A stretch of 64,000 nucleotides of DNA from an uncultured Varibaculum sp. GTDB taxonomy: Bacteria; Actinomycetota; Actinomycetes; Actinomycetales; Actinomycetaceae. Position 1 is the stretch's first letter, and every line of letters begins with the position of its first letter. The stretch is from positions 1 to 64,000 of the forward strand of contig NZ_CABTZZ010000005.1 of NCBI RefSeq assembly GCF_902489465.1, in the 5' to 3' direction. Under the pieces are notes generated by a model. It searched no databases, was not told the DNA's origin, and worked only from the letters and a program-made list of their open reading frames with translations. Below are positions 1 to 8,194 of this stretch, piece after piece. The translations under genes were made by a program, and so were the position numbers.

Positions 1-1448
1 AGTACTCAGTACCTTAAGGCAAGCTTCAGCAGCGCTGGTGTTTTGGGCTTAAACCTCCTTTTTTCAAGAAGAACACGGCTTACGAACCTCAATAGTAACG
101 AGCGTTCCTTTTTTCCAGACGAAGTAGACATTGAAGACGAGTCATTAACGGTTCGATTGGAAGCGAATCTCGACGGTGAAGATCTCACTGTCAGCCGTTT
201 CTTTCCGTATGGGCAGCGAATACTTCAGTAGGCTCAGAGCAGCGTAAGAGTATTGGATGGACTATGATTTCATCTGACTTTTCGGCAAAGTCGCTAGCCC
301 CGGGGCGAAGGACACTAGTAGATGATTACCTTAAAGAAATCGATGCTTCGGGTGATCAATATAAGTTAGAAGCAGCTATAAACGCACTCAGCGGAGCCAT
401 TAATGATTCCACTGCTTTCACTGGTGCACTGAACTCACTGGCTTCCACTCTAAATCAGGCACTGGAAAGCGGAGTGGATGATAGTAAGCTCCGATTCGTA
501 CCTGGAGCAGCAATCGAGGGAAACCTTTTGAGCGATGTGCGATTGGAGATGAAGGATAAGTTTGGCTCCATGCGAGAAGTTACCGAACAGTCGGATGGGA
601 CGAAGGCTCTAATCTCGTTTGCAATATTCGGATTAATAAATTCGAGTGGAATAATCGCTATAGATGAACCCGAGACCCATCTTCATCCATCAGCGCAGCG
701 AAATCTGATTGAGGTGCTTCAGTCTTCCGGTAGGCAGCTAATAATTGCTACGCATTCTGGTGCTGTTGCAAGTGAGTTTAGCCCGGACAACATTGCAGTA
801 ATGCGAGAGTCTATGTCCCCCGCTCAGCCAAAAGTTGGGTTTCTCAAAGGGCGGGACGAACAAAAAACGCTAGCCAGATGGTGGATCAGCAACCGAATCG
901 AGCTACTCACGGCTAGGCATATTATCGCTGGAGAAGGGCAATCGGACAGAATGGTAGTAGAGCGTGTTGCCGAGCTAAGCGGATATCACTTGAAAAGAGA
1001 TGGAATTGAAATTCTCGAGGCAGGTAGTTGCAATGAGATGAAACCCGTTATGGGTATTTTTGGCGACAACGGGTTTGGCAAGCAAATCAGTATTCTGGTT
1101 GATGAAGATGCTGAAAATGAGACAGCCAACGAGCAAAAGAATCTCACTTCAGTATCTCTATTCGTCTCAAGAGCCGATCTCGAAGACGAGTATGTTTCTG
1201 CAATCGGAGCAGATGCGCTGTGGGAGGCATTGAGAAAATCGACTCTTTTCACGCCAAACATACTGAAGAACTGTGCTATCTCAGATGGAGCAGTCAAACC
1301 TAATGAAGATGAGCTTGCAGAGTTTTGTAGGCATAAGAAGAGGAAAATCTCCTGTGCTATTGTTGCCTGCAAGCTGCTGGATAAGACCTCGGCACAGCGG
1401 GTTTCCAGTGTTGTCAAGGTGCTTCAAAATGCAGCCCAAGTCGCATGA
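1..1448 (+). pseudogene. gajA: GajA-like OLD-family ATPase/TOPRIM nuclease, 5'-partial with apparent frameshift
   Basis: Probable Gabija subunit A: an ABC-type ATPase fused to a TOPRIM DNA-nicking domain used against phage (family knowledge). Two frames carry it. Frame 1 is open from the window edge to a stop at 229-231 and looks like the end of the N-terminal ATPase half. Frame 3 has no stop from 180 onward; it reads EQRKSIGW and then the 394-residue block from 264. That block has an SDG signature (residues 110-112), Walker B/D-loop IAIDEPETHLHP (131-142), H-loop IATHS (161-165), the TOPRIM Glu in GEGQSD (223-228) and LVDED (278-282). The frame must change between 180 and 228. Walker A lies outside the window. 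A start at 264 would give an ATPase without Walker A, so I read the gene as frameshifted or mis-sequenced. The stop overlaps the next gene by 20 bases. ATA, AGA and AGG codons are commoner here than in the housekeeping genes. Confidence 0.72.
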
Positions 1449-3132
1449 GGTAACTGCCGAGCAGCAGGAGATTTTCGATTACGAGCCTTTTGGGATGGTA
1501 ATCACTGCGCCAGCTGGATGCGGAAAAACTGAGGCGCTTGCCTATAGGGCAAGAGGACTCCTTGAGCGATATGATTTCTCAGGCAATGGCAGGAAACTGC
1601 TGATAGTCTCTTTCACCAATCAGGCACGAGACAACATTAACGAACGGCTTAAGAAATATATTGGTGTGAAAACGCTAAGGGAACATGTCACCGTCTGTAA
1701 CTTTCATGGTTTAGCGTCACGAATCATTAGGGCGCATGGTCAGCTTATAGGTATTGGAAGCGATTGGAGTTTGGCGAATTCAGACTGGGTAGGTAGAGAG
1801 CTTCGCGCCCCTGGATACAATCGAGAGGATGTTAATCAGGCTAGACTAGCAATACGTGATGCAAAGCTCACGTGTTTGACCGATGAGGAAGTGAAGAAAA
1901 AGCTCGAAGGTTTACCTGGGCGGGCTGGCAAAATTGCACTCAGCATCGAGAAAAAGCGAATGAAAGAAAAGATTATTTCCTATGACGACCAAATCAGAGT
2001 CGCGCTGTGGTTGTTACGCGATCCTAGGGTAACTGCACTTTACAGAAACCACTTCTTCGCGGCACTCGTTGACGAGTTTCAGGATTTGACACCTCAACAG
2101 CTGAGATTCGTACAGGCGCTTTGTGGTGAGAACATCACGTTTGCTGGGGATCTGGCACAAAGCATATATTCTTTTGCGGGAGGAGACGTCACTTTTATAC
2201 AGCGGGAGATAGCCAAATCCTCTAGTACGCAGATAAAGCTACTTAAGTCATTTAGGTCGGCTCCTGAGGTTCTAAATACTGTCAACTCCTTATCGTCTCT
2301 GACGGGGAGTGGGCATCTCAGTACCGCCTTTCCCGCTGACTGGAAATCGGGTGGGGTTGCTGGCTCAGCATCTTTTGAAAACGAGAATTCTGAAGCTGAG
2401 TGGATTGTCGACATGTCAAAGTCTATCTTGGAGCATTGTCCAGACCACAGAATTGGCATCATCACGAGGACGGGGTACCGCGCATTGACCGTGAAGACAA
2501 CCTTAACGGAGAGCGGAGTCAACTATACCGATTGGGGAAGCGGGATATTCAGCCCAGAAGTAGCTAGAGTTCTTAAAAATATTTGTTCTGGCATACAGGC
2601 TAAATCATGTTCAAGTAGTTTTGAAGTTCTACCGTATATTCAGCAGCAAGCAGAAATTTCGCAAGTAAGTCAAACAAGTGAACTTGAAGACGGGTGTGCA
2701 TGGCTTCTTGACCAATTTTTTGAACGCAATTTCGATCTATCGGAAATACATGAAATTGAAAAGAGAATTGTTGCGCGAAGAGGAAACGAGACTATCGCGA
2801 CTACAGGAGGCGTTCACTGTCTCACGGGGCACGCTGGGAAAGGGCAACAATTCGACTGGGTGTTTGTGCTTGGCTTGGAAGAAGGGAATATTCCTGATTA
2901 TAGAGCAAAAAATCAGGAATCGAAGAATGAAGAAGCCCGGGTGCTCTCTGTAATGATTTCTCGCGCGCGAATCGGCGTTTTTTGTACTTACATAAAAGAA
3001 ATGCGTGGTCACAGAAAGAAACCCTCAAGGTTTATCAAGTTCCTAAAAAAGACACCTGGATTTTTGTGCGGCAAAGAGAGTGTCGAAGTATGGCGCAGAA
3101 AAGCTGACTGGTCAGCAATAGCATCGATGTAG
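1429..3132 (+). CDS. gajB: GajB-like UvrD/Rep-family superfamily 1 helicase
   Basis: 567-residue superfamily 1 helicase, read as the Gabija subunit B partner of the upstream OLD nuclease. Visible motifs are Walker A APAGCGKT (residues 27-34), motif II VDEFQD (214-219), motif III GDLAQSIYSF, motif IV KSFRSAPE, a motif V-like TGHAGKGQQFDWV starting at 466, and motif VI SVMISRARIG near 507-516. I chose ATG 1429 because AAGGTG lies about ten bases upstream and the codon overlaps the end of gajA, as expected for a coupled pair; the frame stays open upstream to 1273, but that stretch lies inside gajA. It is somewhat longer than the usual GajB (about 500 residues, from memory). The frame is intact, unlike its partner. 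A UvrD-like helicase beside an OLD/TOPRIM protein is the defining Gabija arrangement. A generic repair helicase is the alternative. Confidence 0.82.
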   Translation: MQPKSHEVTAEQQEIFDYEPFGMVITAPAGCGKTEALAYRARGLLERYDFSGNGRKLLIVSFTNQARDNINERLKKYIGVKTLREHVTVCNFHGLASRIIRAHGQLIGIGSDWSLANSDWVGRELRAPGYNREDVNQARLAIRDAKLTCLTDEEVKKKLEGLPGRAGKIALSIEKKRMKEKIISYDDQIRVALWLLRDPRVTALYRNHFFAALVDEFQDLTPQQLRFVQALCGENITFAGDLAQSIYSFAGGDVTFIQREIAKSSSTQIKLLKSFRSAPEVLNTVNSLSSLTGSGHLSTAFPADWKSGGVAGSASFENENSEAEWIVDMSKSILEHCPDHRIGIITRTGYRALTVKTTLTESGVNYTDWGSGIFSPEVARVLKNICSGIQAKSCSSSFEVLPYIQQQAEISQVSQTSELEDGCAWLLDQFFERNFDLSEIHEIEKRIVARRGNETIATTGGVHCLTGHAGKGQQFDWVFVLGLEEGNIPDYRAKNQESKNEEARVLSVMISRARIGVFCTYIKEMRGHRKKPSRFIKFLKKTPGFLCGKESVEVWRRKADWSAIASM

Positions 3133-3632
3133 CTTGAGCTTTGTGAGGCTGCGAGTAGGCATTCTTCAATACCTTGAGCTGTAGGCACTTCGATGCTAAT
3201 TACCTAGATCCAGTATGTTATTGCTCAGTCACGAAGTGTCAATCTTGAGTCAGTGAGTACCCGATCCAGTTGGCATTATTTCCATCCATTTAGTGAGCTG
3301 TGTGCAGCTAAGCCACGTTTCTCAGGTTATATGTGCCAGTCTTTAGTCTCATCGAAATAGTCTTCCAAAATTACTGTGCTGCTTGTAGTCGCTCCTGGCC
3401 GCTTGGTGGCTACACGGTTTTCGCGATTAGAATGTGCTGGTAAATATAGGTCAGGTATGGTGCTGAATACATAGAAATGAACTAAGTAATGATTTTGGGG
3501 GAGGAGGATAATCGAGATCGGATATTGAATACGCTCCTCCAGCAGTAGCGGATATGACGCTGAGGGAAGGCCTCTGTTGACTCTGGCCAAAGTTTTGACC
3601 ATAATTTTGGTAGGTGTAGAAAGGGGAGGTCG
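3133..3632. other. 500-base gene-poor gap between the gajB and phd genes
   Basis: No convincing gene. Bases 3133-3330 hold only short interrupted frames. On the minus strand, a segment around 3327-3470 ends in ILEDYFDETKDWHI and could be the tail of a lost gene, but its upstream part opposes the phd antitoxin and looks random. The last bases, just before 3633, carry a strong AAAGGGGAGG ribosome binding site for the antitoxin. The promoter of the toxin-antitoxin pair should lie here, but I cannot point to a clear -10/-35 pair. Confidence 0.5.
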
Positions 3633-3845
3633 ATGCCAGCACTCACGATGGGGCTCGCGGAAGCAAAGAATAATTTTTCTCGGGTCACCGCAGAGGTAAA
3701 CAAGACGGGTAAACCCCTTACCATTATGAAGAACAATCGGCCGTGGGTAGTCATCCAACCAGCGCAGGGTGTTAGAGAGGTTTCTGACGTGGCAGTCGAT
3801 TTTATGGATGAGTACGCAGACGTATTTCAAGAACTTGCTAAATGA
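3633..3845 (+). CDS. phd: Phd/YefM-family antitoxin
   Basis: 70-residue antitoxin of a type II toxin-antitoxin pair. The N-terminal part has the Phd/YefM layout: a short strand, then LAEAKNNFSRVTAEVNKTG, then ITIMKNNRPWVVIQP-like sequence (here PLTIMKNNRPWVVIQP, about residues 27-42). This fold dimerises and binds the operator. The C-terminal part (residues 45-70) is acidic, ends in DEYADVFQELAK, and should wrap the toxin. It has a strong ribosome binding site (AAAGGGGAGG) seven bases or so before the ATG. Its stop overlaps the start of the Doc-like toxin (ATGA at 3842-3845), which predicts translational coupling and autoregulation of the pair. Confidence 0.88.
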   Translation: MPALTMGLAEAKNNFSRVTAEVNKTGKPLTIMKNNRPWVVIQPAQGVREVSDVAVDFMDEYADVFQELAK

Positions 3846-4225
3846 ATCAGTTTGCGTTCTCGCGGCAAGAAGTCCTGGCTATTCATGATACGGTGATCGC
3901 TAAGTTTGGGGGGCTCGGAGGGATTCGCGACGAAGGAATCTTAGAGTCCGCTCTTGTACAACCCTTCCAAGTGTTTGCTGGTCAACAGTTATATCCTAGC
4001 CCCGTTGAAAAGGCATGCAGGTACGCGTTCGGAATTATTTCCAACCATCCGTTTCTGGATGGAAACAAAAGAACTGGTGCTGCACTTCTAGGTACCTATC
4101 TCAGAATCTCCGGTATAGATTTCAAGCCCAATCATGAGTCATTTCTCCAAGCTATGCTGAAAGTGGCGGATGGCTCCGCGGGCTATGATGAACTCGTGTC
4201 TTGGGTAGAAAGTGCATTGCAGTAA
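3842..4225 (+). CDS. doc: Doc/Fic-family 'death on curing' toxin
   Basis: 127-residue Fic-fold toxin. The Doc motif HPFLDGNKR sits at residues 69-77 with catalytic His69 and the anchor residues Asp73, Asn75, Lys76 and Arg77, all intact. By family knowledge Doc phosphorylates elongation factor Tu and halts translation until the antitoxin sequesters it. The N-terminal FGGLGGIRDEGILESAL (about residues 22-38) is also typical of Doc. The start overlaps the antitoxin stop by four bases. The pair sits just downstream of the Gabija genes, so this is a small defence or addiction module; whether it helps maintain Gabija is inference. Confidence 0.9.
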   Translation: MNQFAFSRQEVLAIHDTVIAKFGGLGGIRDEGILESALVQPFQVFAGQQLYPSPVEKACRYAFGIISNHPFLDGNKRTGAALLGTYLRISGIDFKPNHESFLQAMLKVADGSAGYDELVSWVESALQ

Positions 4226-4312
4226 CCTAGTTCGTTGCTGTCTGCCACCCGTCTGCCTGCTCGATTCAGAAGTAGCCGATAGGCAGTGCTATGAAATAGT
4301 GATCAAGGAGTA

Positions 4313-4359
4313 ACTCTATCGTAGAGAAACACTCATTCGGATCTGACGGCAGATAGAGT
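4313..4359. repeat. Short inverted repeat after the toxin gene
   Basis: ACTCTATC at 4313-4320 is matched by GATAGAGT at 4352-4359, eight perfect base pairs around a 31-base spacer. There is no run of T after it, so it is not a clear terminator. Function unknown; chance is possible at this length. Confidence 0.3.
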
Positions 4360-4442
4360 GTTACGAATGCTGGCAGGGGCACTGCTCAATAAAATTTACG
4401 ATGCTAGAATTTGCGTATTGCAACAATTCGAAAGGAAATATA

Positions 4443-5610
4443 TTGAGTAACTCACCCCATTTCCAACCTGATGAAGAAGCTCAGCAACCAGACGGATATG
4501 AAACTAGGTTGGCTCCTAGTGCAAGCTCTGGTTCCGAAAACAGCTCATTTTCTCCCGCAGCCGGCTCCTCACAGCCATCAGCCCCCGCTAATGGGGTACA
4601 ACCCCCCGCTTCCGCCTGCTCCGCCAAGCGGGATGAATCCGCCGTATCCGTCAGGGGGTTATCCGCAACCGATGCCTCCTGCTGGGTATCCGCCTTATCC
4701 GCCGCAAGGGGGAGCCGGGATGCCGCAGCCTCTTCCTCCGTCAGCTTCAGCACCTCAGGGAGAAATGGTGGGGTATCCCCAGGCAGGCTATCCGCCGGTA
4801 AATCCGGCAGCGATGCAGTCTCCATATGCCGCGAACCTCCCCGGTTATCCGCAACCCCAAAAATCACCTAACGATTTTGTGCTTGCCTTAAAAGCTATTT
4901 GGCCTACCTTTGTGGCTATGCACAAATCTGAGGGGCAACTTCGGGTAAAAGCCAACTCCCAGTTGAAACACTGGTGGTGGGTAGTGATGCTGCTGTTTTC
5001 CCTATTGGCGGGGCTCAGCGCCTCCGTGCTGGTAGCGCGCAGCGGCGATATCTTCTCCGGAGGATTATTCGGTGGCTCGGGATTTGGTGCCTATAGCATT
5101 TTATATTTCGGGTATTGGTTCCTTTGCTTCTTCGTATTCACCCTGGTGTCATTCGCGGCAGTTATTCTGCGGGCGGCGTTAGCACTAGCTGCTGCGCGCA
5201 CTAAGCAAAGTAGCATCACCTTTACTCAAGTCGCTTCCATAGTTGCGACTGGGCTGGTAATGCCGTCTTTCGCATTGGTGCTAATATTCTTGATTTCCCT
5301 GCTACCGATTCCGGTTTTGCCGCTGATATTGATAGTGATCCTTCAAGTACTGCTATCGGCCGCCTTCTTGATTATGGAGCTATTGATTTTCGGAGGCTTA
5401 AAAGAACTGTATCCGCAAGATAAAAGCCCGGAGATGCGGCATACCGTTTTCTATATCATCTGGACACTTTGCGTTTCCCTAGTAATTGGGGTACTAGCGG
5501 TTCCGACCGGGACTTATGCCGTCACCTCCAGCGCGAAAGCTGCGGTAGAAGATACGGTGCAACAGCAAGTAGATCAGCTGGAAGATCTCAAGGGACTGTT
5601 CGATCAGTAG
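4443..5610 (+). CDS. Membrane protein with proline-rich N-terminal tail; N-terminus split over two frames
   Basis: Not assigned to a named family. The body (frame 1, open from 4471) has a Pro/Gly/Tyr-rich tail with repeated GYPPYP-like units, then about six membrane segments starting near HWWWVVMLLF and ending with FYIIWTLCVSLVIGVLAV, and a short polar C-terminus (VQQQVDQLEDLKGLFDQ). ATG 4471 has no ribosome binding site. In frame 3, TTG 4443 has AAAGGA six to twelve bases upstream and opens a typical disordered tail (SNSPHFQPDEEAQQPDGYE) that would join the body after a +1 shift somewhere between about 4500 and 4607. A C5 run at 4582-4586 and a C6 run at 4602-4607 are candidate slip sites. 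So the gene is either frameshifted, phase-variable or mis-sequenced. Likely a small-molecule-independent envelope protein; its function is unknown. Confidence 0.6.
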
Positions 5611-5612
5611 TG

Positions 5613-5652
5613 CCTTATCGGGGCCGTCCTTGGACGGCACTAACGGATAAGG
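5613..5652. repeat. Nested palindrome just after the membrane protein gene
   Basis: Outer arms CCTTATC (5613-5619) and GATAAGG (5646-5652) pair perfectly. Inside them CCGTCC (5624-5629) and GGACGG (5632-5637) form a second stem around TT. It begins two bases after the stop codon and lies just ahead of the stronger terminator at 5664. It may be a transcript-end or RNase-blocking structure. Confidence 0.5.
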
Positions 5653-5663
5653 ATTAATAAATC

Positions 5664-5705
5664 GGGGTTTCCGCCAGAATTAAATTGGCGGAAACCCTGA
5701 TTTTT
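5664..5705. terminator. Intrinsic terminator between convergent genes
   Basis: GGGTTTCCGCCA at 5665-5676 and TGGCGGAAACCC at 5686-5697 form a perfect 12-bp stem around a nine-base loop, followed by GATTTTT on the plus strand. On the minus strand the preceding TAATAAATC gives only a weak U-run. It lies between the convergent genes ending at 5610 (plus) and 5875 (minus). Confidence 0.85.
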
Positions 5706-5874
5706 CACTAAAAGCTACTCTTAGCCCCGAGATTAGTCGCCTTAGTCCTGGCATTGCCTCAGCTACTAAGTTCGGAGCTGCGAATGCCGATTCTGCGGTA
5801 CTCCGTATTTTTGCCAGGGTAGGGTAGCCCTGCCTACCTATAGCGAAGAGTAAGAATCGTGATAGTCGCTGATT

Positions 5875-6985
5875 TCAAACCCTTTGATTGACATTTTCTG
5901 CGATCAAGTCGGGGCTACCTGAACCCAGTACCGGATCAGATCCGTAAATATTAATCCTGCCGGGACCTACAATTTTCACCGCTCCGTTTTCTAGAGCCGG
6001 CCCAATTGCAGTTAGATAGGGATGCTCGGGGTCGGCAGGATCAAAAATTGCCAGGTTGAAGCCATTTCCTTCGAATACGTCAACTACCAGCAGGGCATCT
6101 AAATAACCGTCTGCGTTTACATCCCCGTATCCCACTGCATAGGATTTATTCGGATCGGCTGGGAAACTTGCCGGGTCAAATAGTTTACCGATATCTTTAT
6201 CTGCTAGCGTGATCGCGTCCATATGCGATTTAGGGTTCATGGGCGCGGGAGTGAACTGTTCAACTGAGGTTCCATTTTTCATGGTTGCCCAGCATTCACT
6301 GGTGGCAGCCGGCATCTTCCTGACAACGGGAGTTCCATCAGCATTCTGCCAAAAATTAGCTTCGGCGCATTCCGGAGAGTTTACAAAGGGCTGGAAGGCG
6401 TTGGCGAATTCAATATTTTTAATGGCATCTTTTGCTACCTCAGGTTCACTCGGCTGGATATCGGCTTGGCTTAGCTCTTTCTCAGGAGAATCTTGCGCCT
6501 TCGAGCTGCCGGTAAGTGCCATTACCTCGAGTTCATTGGAATCGTCCTCTGCTACGGCATCTGGGTCTTGGGGATTTGCGCTCTGGGTATTAGCTTCAGA
6601 ATCCGGGCTAGCTTGTCCTGAGGAATCCCCAACTACCCTGGTGGTGTAAACGGCTTTCCCACTGCAGGTTACCGAGGCAGGTTTTTGCAGATTCTGTACC
6701 CACAGCAGTTTCGTGGTTTGGGGACTGTAGGCCACGATTTGTCGAGCATTAGAGGCGGTGGGGCTAGCCCCGACTACCAGGTGTTTATCACTGTAGATTT
6801 GTTCTTTGAAGTGGTATTTTTTATTCCGGATACTGGGCAGGTTGGGGGTACTGGTCAGCCGGTGGGTAGTTATTACCCTGCAGATAAGACTGGTAAGGAG
6901 TGCCTGGGGGAGGGGAAGGGAAGCTGCCCGAGGGCGTGCGCGAGGCTGAACCGAAGCCATCTTCCTTAGGGGTAAACGTTGGCAT
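5875..6985 (-). pseudogene. FG-GAP/PQQ-like repeat protein with proline-rich N-terminus, apparent frameshift
   Basis: Not assigned to a named family. The body (minus strand, about 6822 down to 5875) contains a beta-propeller-like patch (VAYSPQTTKLLWVQNL), a long acidic linker and, near the C-terminus, GYGDVNADGYLDALLVVD, a calcium-loop pattern (DxNxDGxxD) as in FG-GAP and VCBS repeats. The natural N-terminus lies in another frame: ATG at 6985-6983 opens MPTFTPKEDGFGSASRTPSG and a Pro/Tyr/Gln-rich tail that stops at 6823-6821, exactly at an A6 run (T6 on the plus strand, 6817-6822). Reading then fits the body after a +1 shift. The body frame can be read upstream to 6960, but that part looks like antisense noise. 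No membrane segment or signal peptide joins the tail to the propeller part, which is odd for such proteins and suggests lost sequence too. The tail resembles that of the neighbour ending at 5610. Confidence 0.6.
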
Positions 6986-7031
6986 GTTTCTACACTAACA
7001 ACTAAGACTCCTGTTCAGCAGTAAAAATAGA

Positions 7032-7248
7032 ATGATAAAGGGACGTGACCAGCATTGCCGTAAAGATGCTTTCATTCCCGCACCTTTCGATCTTCCGTCT
7101 TTCAATCCGCTGAACGAAGAAGTGACCCCCTGCTGGTAGCCGAAATATTTACGCAGGTTCTTTCCACGCTGGTAGCGATATTCTCCGGGAAGTGCTGCGA
7201 CCTGATCTCACCCTAGCTAGCATGGAAGAGGACAATCTGAAAGGCTAA
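7032..7248 (+). pseudogene. Possible short frame-broken gene relic upstream of the cupin gene
   Basis: Three consecutive protein-like stretches in three frames: ATG 7032 to stop 7139 (includes KDAFIPAPFDLPSFNPLNEE), then from about 7133 LVAEIFTQVLSTLVA, then from about 7170 ILREVLRPDLTLASMEEDN, ending at TAA 7246-7248, 16 bases before the cupin start. Two -1 shifts would make one reading of roughly 70 residues. I do not recognise the family. The stretch may equally be a non-coding leader for the cupin gene. Confidence 0.28.
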
Positions 7249-7264
7249 TGAAAGGAAAATACTC

Positions 7265-7720
7265 ATGGCAGTTCATGACAATGGACCGGAGCCCTATAGC
7301 TTCGATTTGGAAACCGAAACTAAGGAAAACACCAACTACCGTACCACCGCCTGGACTGGGAAATATCTGCAGGTAACCCTAATGTCTATACCGGTAGGTG
7401 AATCTATTGGCCTGGAAGTACACCCTGACAATGATCAGTTCCTGCGCCTGGATGCGGGCAAAGGCAAAGTGGTAATGGGGGACGCAGAAGATAACCTCAC
7501 CTTCGAGCAAGAGGTCGGCGACGGCTGGGCGGTAATGGTACCGGCCGGCAAATGGCACGACATTATTAACATCGGTGATGAACCGATGAAGGTCTATGCA
7601 GTTTATTCGCCTTCCCACCACGCGAAGGGAATCGTACAAGAGACTTTCGCTCAGGCGGAAAAGGACGAGGAATCCGGCAAAGACGTTCCTCCCGAATGGA
7701 CTGTACAGCTCGGTAAATAG
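7265..7720 (+). CDS. Small single-domain cupin protein
   Basis: 151-residue single cupin barrel. Cupin motif 1 is seen around GLEVHPDNDQFLRLDAGKGKV (split here as GLEVHPDNDQF and LRLDAGKG, about residues 49-70) with His and Glu-like metal ligands, and motif 2 around PAGKWHDIINIGDEPMKVY (about residues 96-114) with the third His. The protein binds a metal and probably a small ligand; the substrate cannot be told from sequence. A strong ribosome binding site (GAAAGGAAAATACTC before ATG) fixes the start. It is followed by a very strong terminator. Such cupins are often annotated as mannose-6-phosphate isomerase-like, but at this length enzyme activity is uncertain. Confidence 0.85.
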   Translation: MAVHDNGPEPYSFDLETETKENTNYRTTAWTGKYLQVTLMSIPVGESIGLEVHPDNDQFLRLDAGKGKVVMGDAEDNLTFEQEVGDGWAVMVPAGKWHDIINIGDEPMKVYAVYSPSHHAKGIVQETFAQAEKDEESGKDVPPEWTVQLGK

Positions 7721-7791
7721 CTTATTTATCTAATAGATGACTCCAGTAGGTAGCCCACTTTGGTTACTTACCGCGGGAGTGCTTACCCGTA

Positions 7792-7842
7792 AAATCTAGT
7801 GGCGCCGCCCCAAAATCGGGGCGGCGCCACTAGATTTTTTAC
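7792..7842. terminator. Very strong bidirectional intrinsic terminator
   Basis: Arms at 7792-7811 and 7818-7837 form a perfect 20-bp stem (AAATCTAGTGGCGCCGCCCC and its complement) around a six-base loop, with TTTTTT on the plus side and AAAA on the other side. It separates the cupin gene from the convergent minus-strand gene ending at 7886. Confidence 0.95.
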
Positions 7843-7885
7843 TAACAGATATTAGGTTTTAACCCAGATTTTTCAGATACTTACT

Positions 7886-8194
7886 CTAGGACTGCAGCCG
7901 ATCCAGCGCGGCATCTAGACGGGTTAGTTTCGCGGTCATTTCACCGCTGCGGCCAGGACGAATATCCGCTTTTAGCACTAAAGATACCCGCGGAGCGTAC
8001 TGGGATACCGCTTCACAGGCGTCCTTGACTACCTGCATACATTCATCCCACTCGCCTTCGATAGTGGTGAACATGGAATCGGTACGGTTAGGCAGTCCCG
8101 AATCCCGAATAACTTTTACCGCGGCAGCAACTGCGTCATGAACTCCGCCCTCAGAGTCAGAGGCGGAAGGCGTAATAGAAAATGCAACTAACAT
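7886..8194 (-). CDS. MTH1187/YqgV-type thiamine-binding protein (DUF77)
   Basis: 102-residue protein of the small ferredoxin-like family MTH1187/YqgV, whose members bind thiamine or related molecules as tetramers. The N-terminus MLVAFSITPSASDSEGGVHD and the central TDSMFTTIEGEWDECMQVVK match the family layout (beta-alpha-beta repeated twice). The C-terminal part VSLVLKADIRPGRSGEM carries the usual KxDxRPG-like pattern. The start is ATG 8194 with only a weak GAGGTAC upstream. It is transcribed away from the purine cluster. Role in thiamine salvage or regulation is inference. Confidence 0.82.
   Translation of the reverse strand: MLVAFSITPSASDSEGGVHDAVAAAVKVIRDSGLPNRTDSMFTTIEGEWDECMQVVKDACEAVSQYAPRVSLVLKADIRPGRSGEMTAKLTRLDAALDRLQS

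Noticed and set aside
986..1417. 143-residue minus-strand frame inside gajA
   Set aside because: Serine- and leucine-rich antisense reading of an OLD/TOPRIM gene; no ribosome site or recognised domain.
3327..3830. 167-residue minus-strand frame across the gap and phd
   Set aside because: Its first half is antisense of the phd antitoxin; only the last 30 residues look protein-like. Kept as a hint in the gap entry, not as a gene.
4481..4867. 128-residue minus-strand frame opposite the Pro-rich tail
   Set aside because: Antisense of a repeat-rich GYPP region gives an open frame by composition alone.
6209..6649. 146-residue plus-strand frame opposite the propeller-like gene
   Set aside because: Low-complexity Ser/Ala/Gly reading in the shadow of the minus-strand gene.
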